Origin: Craterostigma plantagineum
Taxonomy: Eukaryota; Streptophyta; Magnoliopsida; Lamiales; Linderniaceae
Reading direction: 5' to 3'
Assembly (NCBI GenBank): GCA_027422505.1
Contig: JAPQWV010000051.1
Span: 1,054,001-1,118,000 of the forward strand
DNA: 64,000 bases
Part shown: one piece after another, positions 1 through 10,240 of the stretch
How positions within the stretch are numbered: position 1 is the first letter of the stretch
Layout of the letters: every line of letters starts with the position of its first letter
Made by a program: the position numbers and the translations under genes
Notes under the pieces: generated by a model
The model's database searches: none
Seen by the model: only the letters and a program-made list of their open reading frames with translations
What the model was told of the DNA's origin: nothing

Positions 1-167
1 ATTTATTCCTTTACAAAAATCTTTAACAAACTTTATAATTTAAATATATAATATAAGTTCAAGATGATAAAATATGATGATTAAATGATAAATATGATAA
101 GAAAATATAGTTGACATTTTATCTAGGATATAGTTATCTAATCCATCCCCCATCCACTATTTTTCAG

Positions 168-545
168 AAGTATCTATGCACACAATATAAATAATGAAAA
201 ATATAGTTAGCAAGCACGTGGAGCATTCTAATAAGAGATAAAGCTCGATATGTTAAATCTTGGACACGATGGTAAACTAGGGAAGTCAATTCAAACAACA
301 AAATCAAATATGAGCTAAATGTCGGGGTCATTTTGTCGTGTGTCAATTCGTCGGGGTCATTTTCACAAAATGTCGACAAAATGTCGGGGGTCATTTTCAC
401 AAAGTGTCGTAGTCATTTTGTTGGGGTCATATTAACAAAATCTCGGGGTCATTTTCACAATATCAGCTCCTTCTCACAAAATGTCGGGGTATTTTGTCGA
501 CATTTTGTGAATGTCGGGGTCATTTTGCCGACATTTTGAAAATGA
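168..545. repeat. Left direct repeat with a TCGGGGTCATTTT minisatellite
   Basis: The segment begins with AAGTATCTATGCACA and runs into a degenerate minisatellite of TGTCGGGGTCATTTTCACAA units of about 20-30 bp, which then turn into their own reverse complement (GACATTTTGTGAA, AATGACCCCC). A second copy lies in the same orientation at about 6482-6900. The pair brackets the tandem gene fragments. It could be the flank of a large tandem duplication or the arms of an unrecognised element. Confidence 0.75.
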
Positions 546-639
546 CCCCCGATATTTTTGCAAAATGTCGACAAATAATTACTCGTGTCCGGGGCTACAC
601 AGAGATCAGATCGAGATTTTCACAAACTTCTTCATCCAC

Positions 640-2580
640 AAAGCTTCTCTGCAACCCTCCGTGATTGCAATCTACCTGGCTTCTGCGGTGGATAGCGCAA
701 TGCACTTCTGCAACTTCGATTGCAATGACACAGTGCTCCGACAAAAGTCATCGAAAAACCCGAAATATATATACACATCATGCTTGGATCAATAAAAATA
801 TAATATAAATAAAGTTTGATTGTCTTTCCCTATGACGATAACTTCAAATTTTGAAGAGCTTGTTGCGGAGGTGGACATACAAAAAGAGAAAGCCGAAGCG
901 AAAAGGCGCCGAAAGGAAGAGAAGAGGAGGAAGCAACATGAAGAAAATGTGGAGATGGCGATGAAAGAAAAAACCGCATAACCTACTGTGTTAGTTTTGG
1001 TTATATAATAATTCGTTAACTTATTGTAACATACTCTCTGAAAAATTTAAAATAGTATAACTTATCCCTTCATTCCACGTGAAGTAGTGATTCAGTACTA
1101 TTGAAGGATGGTGAAACTCATAGACCGAGTGCTCTACCTGAGTGGCAACCTTATGAGGTAATTTTCCTGTGTTAATGCTTTTCTTTAAATGTGTGTTTTG
1201 GAAAATTTAAAAAACCGACATGAGAGTTATTATTGATAAAAAAATATTAGGAGAGCTTGTTCTTTAAGGATGAAAAGCAGAGAGAGCTGAAAAAGCAACA
1301 CATTTGTTGGTTCTCATTTTTTTAATATGTACTATATATATCATCAATAATTAAAAGTGTACCTCTGCTAGATACCCCCTCCTCTGGTGAAATTGCCCAA
1401 GTCTTTCGTGGAGGCGTCACAACACCACATCAGCAATTGTCACATTTTGGTATCGCTGTGTCGACAACCACCGGTGATGCGTCGGCATATCTGATCACGG
1501 AAGCAGTTCGTCCTATTGACGAATTCTTTGCTTCGAAGCTTGAGCTACAGAAGTCTAAGGACGAGCCTTTGAAGGTGGAGATGTGGTGGCATCACATCTC
1601 CAAGACGTATTCGACCATATTCAGGTAAATTGTTGTTTCTTAGTTTATTTATGAGATTCTCAAATTATGTGTTTTCTTCTTTTAATTGCAGGGATATCTC
1701 TAGAGGCCTTATTTTCCTGCATGACAAGACTGATTACGTTGCGGGGGATCTATCCTTTAACACGTTTATTGCAACTAACGGTAGGGGACTACAACTTTAG
1801 ACCGGTCGAAGAAAGCGGATGACGATGCCTTGGAATTAGTTAAGCTAATGACTGGAGCCGCATATACCCTTTTTGGAGGAAAAACTGATTCTCAATTTCT
1901 TCCGATGAACTTGCGCGATATCCTGGATTTGATTACTCATCGATTGTAAGTTTCTTCCAACATTTATCTCTCTTGCGTTCTATTATGTAACTTACATATT
2001 CACGCTTTATATATAATTTTGTTTTGTTCTGTTTTAGGAATGCATCAACATCTTGCATAGTGTATCATCCTTTTTTTGGACCGTCAGAGAGAAGGTTGAC
2101 TTAACGTTGAAGTTTAAGAACCTTACAAACTATAAACGAGAATTGGGGGCTAAGCTTCAAAATGAGATAAAAATGTCAGGAGCTTTCGTAAATTGGTCTC
2201 ATAGGCTCGTTGGTGTTTATCGTAAAATATATGATAAAGCCCAAAAGAAAAAGTCCAAAATTGCTCCCTATAGAGATGATGCCGATATCACACGGTACTT
2301 CGGTGCTGTATATTCGCATATCAACGATGATGAGTACCAGACGCATCGTAAATAGCAAAAGGTTTGTAAAAAAGCGTATAATAAAATATTTATATTTATG
2401 TCATTTCACTATTTTTGCTTATGTTCTCTAATTTATTTGACAGAAGTTTAACGTTGACGAGATCGAGAGTGATTTGACTAGTTTATATTCGGAGTATTAC
2501 GTTAAGATATTTGAATGTCTATGTCGTTTTGCACAATCCGAGTAATTGTGGTTTAGTTAACTCTACAATCTTTCAAACTC
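640..2580 (+). pseudogene. Tandem unit 1: decayed kinase/KEN (IRE1-like) gene fragment
   Basis: I infer a divergent kinase plus KEN-type module from disconnected exon-like pieces. A charged coiled coil starts at 832 and ends with a stop near 981. Pieces at 1437-1627 and 1690-1780 read like the middle of a kinase, with DISRGLIFLHDK followed by YVAGDLSFNTFIA where the catalytic loop would lie; the HRD triad is replaced. A piece at 2040-2355 contains HPFFW-like and YRKIYDKAQKKK segments, and the next piece (2445-2545) resembles the end of a KEN ribonuclease domain. Intron-like GT...AG gaps separate the pieces, but stops and frame changes prevent one continuous reading. The same unit recurs downstream. 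The assignment to the IRE1 family is by remembered domain pattern only. A captured gene fragment in a mobile element is an alternative. Confidence 0.5.
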
Positions 2581-3715
2581 GATTTTTGCCCAAGTGCTTC
2601 GTGGAAGCGTCACAACACCACATCAGCAATGATAGGGGTGACCTTCGGCTCAGCATCCCGCCTAACTTGACTACCTGATGATACTTTTGGGACAGATGAG
2701 CAGGTAGGTAGGATATCTGGGGACCTGTGACCTTGTACGGAAAAAGTAAAATGGGCTCTGACAACGAAATAGCTTGAGCGGGAAATATCGGGTAAAGCCG
2801 ACCAAGGGACACGTGGATGGCTGTGAGTGGTCGACATTGTGAACAGAGAGGAGGCGCGCCAGTCTGACAATAGTACATTTACAGGTGTTGTCTGTCCTAG
2901 GTTGTACCAGATGTCGCTGTCAAGTGGTCCCAGAGGAGTGCCAGCTAGGAAAACAAAGAGAATATATGCGAATAGAAGAAGACGAGACTCAACACAACAC
3001 GCAAGAAACACTTAGATATTTTCCTGTATTCATCTTCTTCTTCGCCATTAACGCACTGTAACGAGAGGAGTAAGGTCGAGTGTGTAAATCCCGACTGTCG
3101 CTAGTAAACACTATTTCCGCGCGGCCCGTGGACGTAGGACATCTGTCCGAACCACGTAAAATCTGTGTCTCTTTCATTTCTTTCTTTCTCAGCGCTAAAA
3201 TACAGACTCTAAAACGCATCAAGAACATCATACCCAATCCGCTTCACCCATCACCATTTTTCCCGGACAAAATATTGTTGATCGGGGTCATACCCGCATC
3301 AAGCAATTATCACATTTTGGTATCGTTGTGTCTCCATCACGAGAGTCTTCCGAGCGTGGAGCATTTAATGTCGACAACCACCGGTGATGCGTCGGCATAT
3401 CTGATCACGGAAGCGGTTCGTTGACGAATCTTTGCTTCGGAGCTTGAGCTACAAAAGTCTAAGGACGGGCCTTTGACGGCGGAGATGTGGTGGCATCACA
3501 TCTCCAAGACGTATTCGACCATATTCAGGTAAATTGTTGTTTCTTAGTTTATTTATGAGATTCTCAAATTATGTGTTTTCTTCTTTTAATTGCAGGGATA
3601 TCTCCAGAGGCCTTATTTTCTTGTATGACAAGACTGATTACGTTGCGGGGGATCTATCCTTTAACACGTTTATTGCAACTAGCGGTAGGGAACTCTACCA
3701 ACTTTAGACGGTCGA
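2581..3715 (+). pseudogene. Tandem unit 2: truncated copy split by a solo LTR
   Basis: This partial copy starts in the segment CAAGTGCTTCGTGGAAGCG (the counterpart of 1398 in unit 1). It breaks at the AGCAA target site, resumes after the solo LTR at 3302, and runs through the kinase-like pieces to a junction near 3712. There the ACCGGTCGAAG segment fuses to the AAGCTTCTTTGCAAC start of unit 3. It lacks the C-terminal KEN-like pieces. The frame is broken after VRPIDE-type residues near 3420 by a small deletion compared with units 1 and 3. It is not functional as it stands. Confidence 0.5.
2630..3301 (+). mobile_element. Solo LTR, 672 bp, TSD AGCAA
   Basis: The segment starts TGATAGGGG and ends CCGCATCA, so it has TG...CA ends with a TGAT/ATCA inverted tip. 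It is flanked by AGCAA at 2625-2629 and 3302-3306. Removing it restores the CAGCAATTRTCACATTTTGG sequence seen uninterrupted in units 1 and 3. Near its right end it carries CGTGGACGTAGG and CGAACCACGTAAAA, a motif also present in the gag-protease copia LTRs of this window, which suggests plus orientation. No internal retroelement region is present. Open frames inside it are shadows. Confidence 0.88.
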
Positions 3716-6110
3716 AGCTTCTTTGCAACTCTCCATGATTGCAATCTACCTGGCGTCTGCGGTGGATAGCGCAATGCAATTCTGCAACTTCGATTGCAAT
3801 GACACAGCGCCCCTACAAAATTCATCAACAATCCCGAAATATATATACACATCATGCTTGGATCAATAAAAATATAATATGAATGAAGTTGGATTGTCTT
3901 TCCCATTTGACGATAACTTTGAATTTTGAAGAGCTTGTTGCGGAGGTGGACATACAAAAGGAGAAAGCCGAAGCGATAAGGCGGCGAAAGGAAGAGAAGA
4001 GGGGGAAGCAACAAGAAGAAAATTTGGAGGTGGCGATGAAAGAAAAAACCGCATAACCTACTGTGTCAGTTTTGGTTATATAATAATTCGTTAACTTATT
4101 GTAACATACTCTGAAAATTTTAAAATAGTATAGCTTATCCTTCATTCCACGTGAAGTAGTGATTCGGGACTACGGAAGGATGGTGAAACTCATAAGCGAG
4201 TGCTCTACCTGAGTGACAACCTTATGAGGTATCTTTTCCTGTGTTAATACTTTTATTAAATGTGTGTTTTGGAAAATAAAAAATACCGACATGAGAGTTA
4301 TTATTGGTAAAAATAATATTAGGAGCTTGTTCTTTAAGCATGAAAAACAGAGAGAGCTGGAAAAGCAACACATTTGTTGGTCCTCATTTTTCTAATATGT
4401 ACTATATATTATCAATAATTAAAAAGGTACCTTTGCTAGATACTCCCTCCTCTGGTGAAATGAGGCGATCTGTAAGGGACGTGGGTACTTCTAAAATACA
4501 CGGGGGTCAACATTAGCGGGGGTATTCGCTAGAACAGCTGGAAACATGTTTTTGAAAAAATTGGAGAGGAAATCGAACCATCTTTTTCAGAAACTTTCAA
4601 ATGTTATATATTTATTAATATTGACATGTGAGGCCCTAACTTTCAATAAAATTCCAAACTGGAGGCACTAACAAGCTTCCGTAATGTTTAAATAAATCGT
4701 GTTTATGTCATTATCATTGTTTTCTTTACGTCAAACAATGAATAACATGTTTTTGTTTATCTATTTTGCATTTTAGTGCTGGATATAAAGTCATCCTGTA
4801 TTCGAAACACGGGATGACTTGCTACATGGGCTCTCTTGAATGCGGGGGTGAAATTGCCCAAGTCCTTGGTGGAGGCGTCACAACACCACATCAGCAATTG
4901 TCACATTTTGGTATCGTTGTGTCGCCAGCACGAGAGTCTTCTGAGCGTGGAGCATTTGGTGTCGACATCCACCGGTGATGCGTCGGCATATATGATCACG
5001 GAAGCGGTTCGTCCTATTGACGAATTCTTTGCTGCGGAGCTTGACAAGCTACAGAAGTCTAAGGACGAGCCTTTGACGACGAAGATGTGGTGGCCTTATT
5101 TTCCTGTATGACGAGACTGCTTACGTTGCGGGGGATCTATCCTTTAACACGTTTATTGCAACTAGCGGTAGGGGACTCCACTAACTTTAGACCGGTCGAA
5201 GAAAGTGGATGACGATGCCTTGGAATTTGTTAAGCTACCCTTTTTTGAGGAAAAACTAATTCTCAATTTCTTCCGATGAACTTGCGCGATATCCTGGATT
5301 CGATTCCTCATCGATTGTAAGTTTCTTCCAACATTTATCTCTCTTGCGTTTCCATATGTAACTTACATATTCACGCTTTATATATAATTTTGTTTTGTTC
5401 TGTTTTAGGAAAGCATCAACATCTTGCATAGTGTATCATTCTTTTTTTTGGACCGTCAGAGAGAAGGTTGACTTCACGTTGAAGTTTAAGAACCTTACAA
5501 CCTATAAACGAGAACTGGGGGCTAAGCTTCAAAATGAGATAAAAATGTCAGGAGCTTTCGTAAATTGGTCTCATAGGCTCGTTGGTGTTTATCGTAAAAT
5601 ATATGATAAAGCCCAAAAGAAAAGTCCAAAACCACTCCCTAGAGAGATGAAGCTGATAATATCACACGGTACTTCGGTGCCGTATATTCGCATATCAACG
5701 ATGATGAGTACCAGACGCATCGTAAAGAGCAAAAGGTTTGTTAAAAAAGCGTATAATAAAATATTTATATTTATGTCATTTCACAACTTTTGCTTATGTC
5801 TCTAATTTTATTTGACAGAAGTTTAACATTGACGAGATCGAGAGTGATCTGACTAGTTTATATCCGAGTATTACGCCAAGATATTTGAATATCTATGTCG
5901 TTTTGCACAATCCGAGTAATTGTGGTTTAGTTAACTTTACAATCCTTCAAACTCATTTTAAGTAATAAATAGCTAATACCCTGAAGTAATTCTTTAATGT
6001 GTTTCTATTACACAATTCGTTTTGGAGCTGAAGGATCTATTTCCAGAGAGGATCAGCAACAGTTACTTTCTGAAGGAATTCGGGGAAAAAATTGAGGTAT
6101 GTTTATCTTT
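3716..6110 (+). pseudogene. Tandem unit 3: decayed kinase/KEN-like gene fragment
   Basis: This copy repeats unit 1 from AAGCTTCTTTGCAAC onward: the coiled-coil segment (3900-4055, here without a usable ATG), the promoter-like spacer, the kinase-like segment (4836-5110) and the KEN-like segment (5400-5800). It then extends further than unit 1 (5820-6110), ending in a piece that reads LKDLFPERISNSY. The kinase-like pieces are shortened: the intron and the DISRGL segment are deleted around 5095, where TGGTGG jumps directly to CCTTATTTTCC. A unique stretch at 4450-4840 is not shared with unit 1. Lesions differ between the units, so the duplication preceded most of the decay. Confidence 0.5.
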
Positions 6111-6481
6111 ACTAGGTGGATTTTTATGGGTTCTTATTGGAGATATTGAGGCAACATAGTTTGAGTTTATCGTATTCTCTGTTGTGCTGCCCAATAATGA
6201 TAGTAATCAACTAATGTGCTGTTCAATTTTTTGTTTTCAATGATTAAACTTTAGGTTGTGTAATGAAAGTAAAAAGGTGTGTTCGAGTACTTATTTGCTT
6301 GGTTTGTTCTATGTGCAACCCAATTTTTTCTTGTGCTCAGACTAGTGGGAAGACCGAAGACATACAAAGTGAGACTTGGGGATCACTGGAAAAGCAGTTA
6401 CACATATGAGGTTAATTACTTTGTGCCTTTTGATGAAGTTGTAAGAAAAGCAGTGGAGGTTCTGCTTTCTAGTTCCATTTC
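6111..6481 (+). other. Unassigned spacer after unit 3
   Basis: There is a short open stretch at 6279-6512 and a GTGAGACTTGGGGATCACTGG segment with codon-like character, but nothing I recognise. It may be the 3' end of the gene whose copies lie upstream. Confidence 0.25.
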
Positions 6482-6900
6482 CAAGTATCTATGCACAAAA
6501 TATAAACAATGAAAAATATAGTCCATCAAGCAAGCACGTGGAACAGTCTAATAAGAGATAAAGCTCGATTGGACACGATGGTAAACTATGGAAGTCAATT
6601 CAAACAACTAAATCAAATATGAGCTAAATGTCGGGGTCTTTTTGTCGGGCGTCATTTTGTCGGGGTCCTTTTCACAAAATGTCGACAAAATGTTGGGGGT
6701 CATTTTCACAAAATATCGTGGTCATTTTGTCGGGGTCATTTTAACAAAATGCCGGGGTCATTTTCACAATATCAGCTCCTTTTCACAAAATGCCGGGATA
6801 TTTTGTCGACATTTTGTGAACATGTCGGGGTCATTTTAGGTTCGTTTATGTCGCCTTCATTTTGCTGACAATTTGAAAATGACTCCCGACAATTTGACCC
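6482..6900. repeat. Right direct repeat with a TCGGGGTCATTTT minisatellite
   Basis: This is the second copy of the 168-545 repeat, in the same orientation. It shares AAGTATCTATGCACA, the AATAAGAGATAAAGCTCGAT block, the GGACACGATGGTAAACTA block, and the TGTCGGGGTC minisatellite with its inverted half. Small indels (for example loss of a TGTTAAATCT segment) separate the two copies. Confidence 0.75.
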
Positions 6901-7310
6901 GAAATTTAAAGATTATTTTCAGTCCGCCAATGGCATAATTAATTTCCACCACCAATATAATATACTTTAGTTAATTCTGACCACCAATTTCATAAAATTC
7001 TAATATAGGAAATTTTTTATAAATAAATATGTATATAATCTATGTTATTTGATTGATCCAAACATAAAGTATATATTAAAGTATTATTTAAAGATGTCGT
7101 CCGGTTTTATATCGGTTAAACCACTAAACCTTAAACAACTAAATTTTCTGTCTGGTTCAAAAACCCAATTTCAGAACCATGAGGTGAGTGAGTGTACATG
7201 ATATATACATAAATCTATAATACCGCTTAGGTGTTAGCTTGAGATTTATCAAAATCTGTTTTTTGGGTATACGAAATTGAATAAATATTGATGTATACAT
7301 TTTAATTTAT

Positions 7311-7510
7311 GTGCACGGGTATGCCTACTCAAATGGGTATAATCCTACTCCACTTAATAATTGACATATGTCATAATATAAAATTAATTGTATAATTAGG
7401 GTGATTAGTGTTTTAACATGGGAAGGGTAGTGTGTAAGAATGTCATTTGTCAAAATTTAAATAGAGTTGGATTATACCCAATTAGGTGGTAAGTCAAAAC
7501 CTATGTGCTC
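7311..7510. mobile_element. MITE-like element with long imperfect inverted repeats
   Basis: The left arm around 7333-7376 (TGGGTATAATCC, ACTC, TTGACATATGTCAT) is matched in inverted orientation by the right arm around 7438-7482 (ATGTCATTTGTCAA, GAGT, GGATTATACCCA). The outer tips GTGCAC and GTGCTC also pair. The loop is AT-rich and noncoding. I could not fix a target-site duplication, so the superfamily is open. Confidence 0.65.
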
Positions 7511-8367
7511 ACTTAGTTTTTTTTTTTTTAGTCTGGGATACTGATCTATTGCAAACGAGAATCATTACCCCTTCTTTTTTATGATTTTACGTTTTTATTT
7601 TCTTATCATGAAATAATTTTATAATCAACTTAAAGACAAAAGTAAATAGAAGTTAACTCATCCAAAATAAAGAAAAATAAAACCTATGATACACATTTAA
7701 TTTTTAAATTGATTTTTTTCCTGAAACAAATTTTTAAAATGTTCCAGTATTAGAAATTTTTGTTCTAAAATCGTGTTCGCAAATTACAAACTGGTTCAAA
7801 AACCGAAAATCGACACCCAATGACCCAAAGAAATAGATCAATTTCGGTCAAAATCAAAACAAGAGCCAAACCACTAATTATAATCTCTAAGTACTACATG
7901 AACAATTAATAGGGAATCTAATATATAAAATTTATAGGCCGAATAAGCGCGAAATTAGTTTTGATTCCACAACTGATTTAGAATCAATTCTTGTTTTTTT
8001 ATCCAAAACCAGTAGATAGCATGAAACGAACATCGTCGGGGCCTATTTGCGCGTAAAAATATTCAAACAAGAAAATTGTAATATTATTTATGTAATTACA
8101 CATATATAATACCTCATATATTACTAAAATTAAAAAAATAAAAAATAAAAAATAATTGTTTTCCTGTTTTGGACTAAACCGCAATCTATAAAAAATTAGA
8201 GACCAAATACCGACCAAACAAATCGGTTGCATTTTCAGTACCAATAGAAATTTGGTGTTACGTTCGGTCGGTTAAGCAGGTTATGAATGTAATAAATTTG
8301 AATGAAAAATAAATCAGAAATACGACTAGAAACTAAAAATAGCAACATAAAATAAAAAAGGATAATG

Positions 8368-8626
8368 TGTTATAAATATGTATTTTATGTGGATGTCCAC
8401 TCACATTCTATTCAACTCATAACCTCCCCATTATCAACCCATGATCTTCATACTTAACCCATAACCTCCTCATGTTTATGACCTCTTAATTGCATTTATT
8501 TACATTATGTAACATTAAATGTGAAGGCTACCTAAAGCCTATAAATAGAGGTGTTTGTGAAGTGAATGGACAAGGGTATGAAAATCTCTGTTATTGTCTC
8601 TAATCTCTTGCAATAATTTTACAACA
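8368..8626 (+). mobile_element. Short solo LTR (TRIM/copia-like), TSD TAATG
   Basis: The 259-bp segment begins TGTTATAAATATG and ends TTTTACAACA, giving TGTT...AACA ends. It is flanked by perfect TAATG copies at 8363-8367 and 8627-8631. A TATA box (TATAAATAG, 8540-8548) points to plus orientation. It has no internal region, so it is a solo LTR of a small-LTR copia or TRIM family. Confidence 0.88.
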
Positions 8627-9820
8627 TAATGCCTATTTTTGTACCTATTTACACATAATGCATACTATTGTAAATCGCCTTCACAAGGGTGGCTATAAAT
8701 GTAAAACACCCGTGAATCAGTTTTTTCCCGACTTGGGGTAAAACATATTGAGTAAATTACAAATTTAGGCATTTTATCATTTGTGACTAACAAAAACAGG
8801 CTTTATGTGTTTTGTATTGCAAAATAAGCATTTTTTGTGTTATTTTCCTTTTCAACTTTATTTTATTTCGTGAACAATTTTTTTTTTTTTACAAAAATAA
8901 GCATCTTTGTACTATACTAATTAATTGTCATATGCATAAATTAAAACAAAAGTAAAATGTTAATGATCGAAACTAACATAAAAGAACTATACTTCACAAT
9001 TTGGAAACTATCATAAAATTTATGATTATATTTCATGCTGAATTTTTTACTAGGTTTTTCGATCGATATGGATGTGTTGATGATCGAAACATCACCATAG
9101 TTTCGCAATTGGTTGAAGATCTGAATTGGATAGACTAAAAAAATAGATCGATTGTGGAGAGAACAAGTGGAAATTGAACCAAAAACAGAGTTCTCATAAT
9201 TAGATATTGACGGAACCAGAGAGTTTTTCATCAGGAACCGGTATCTGAATATTAAATAACTAAAAAAAGTGGCAAAGCAAAATAATTCTTTCGTCATGGT
9301 TCCACACAGCTGCATGATATAAAAAAAATAATTATAATTATATATGTCATTTCAAACTTACGATGTAAATCACCCATTTTACTAAAAGTTCGATTTTTCA
9401 ACGAAACCAAAAAGTAAAATTTAAAATGAATATAATTCGCTTAGGTATTCGTTACGAGTTGTATTTTGATTATAGATGTGTTAGATTGGTTAATCGAATT
9501 ATGACCTTCCTTATGATTAGACAATAAATTTAAACAAAAGTAAATTAGAAATATATTAGAATAAAAAAATATGAAAAAAATTATGCCTAATATTATCGCG
9601 CTTTACACATAATGCCTCTTAAAACAATGCGCTAAATGTAAATCACCGAAAGAGTTTGGTGAGTGTAAAGTTATTGGAGTTTGAGATTTTTTATTTTCCA
9701 GTTATTGTTTCTTCTTTTCAAAGCAGGTTCAAATTGTTCGTTCTTGTTTCTCTGTCGAAGGAAAGCTGAAAAAACGCTTTCGCCGCAGCCATAGGCCATT
9801 GCTTTGTAGAGAGAGACTAC

Positions 9821-10240
9821 TATGAGATTTGTTTGAATTCGTTGTGTGAATCTAATGAACAAATCGTTTAACGTGGTTCAGATTCTTTACAGAACCCTAC
9901 ATCCACGATCCAAAAATGGATTCTTGATTATATTGGGAACTTTTACAGAGGGTGAAAATGAAAGATGCGATCAATCGAACTAAGCCTTATCGCACACCTA
10001 TTTAAAGAAGAGGAAAACGCGCTAAAAAGGAAAAACAGTCGTTATATCTAAACTTGGCTTGAGAACGTTGCTGGTACTCGCGATTCTATAAGTGAGTCGT
10101 CATAGAGTCGTCCTTCATAATATAAAAGCGCTTTTGTCTCTTATCACCGTTTCTTGTTTTCATATTGAGCTGAACCATGTTGAGCTGAACACCATTCTGC
10201 TCTTTCTTCATATTGAGCTTCTGCTGTTCATCTTCCAACA
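9821..10240 (-). repeat. Copia-1 3' LTR
   Basis: This 420-bp copy matches 14765-15183 almost perfectly. Its U3 tip (TGTTGGAAG on the element strand) abuts the polypurine tract. AC/AT differences at about 9867 and 10196 and one extra T distinguish it from the 5' copy. Confidence 0.95.

Larger units (their letters stand above)
6901..9820. other. AT-rich intergenic region with small mobile elements
   Basis: No supportable gene is seen. The stretch holds a MITE-like inverted repeat (7311-7510) and a short solo LTR (8368-8626), both listed separately. GGTTCAAAAACC-type dispersed motifs occur at 7150 and 7795. Minus-strand frames at 7999-8244 and 8941-9315 lack any recognisable domain and have AT-driven composition. 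The last 150 bases (9671-9815) read as a short frame on the minus strand that is cut by the Copia-1 insertion; its origin is unknown. Confidence 0.6.

Noticed and set aside
2610..3011. Minus-strand frames of 101-133 residues
   Set aside because: They lie inside the 672-bp solo LTR and cross its border; no homology.
8941..9315. 124-residue minus-strand frame
   Set aside because: AT-rich composition, no domain, no splice partners and no promoter-like context.
8630..9650. A single element bounded by ACACATAATGC-type words near 8650 and 9600
   Set aside because: The two similar words (about 20 bp) are in direct orientation with weak flanking similarity and no TSD; chance AT-rich similarity cannot be excluded.
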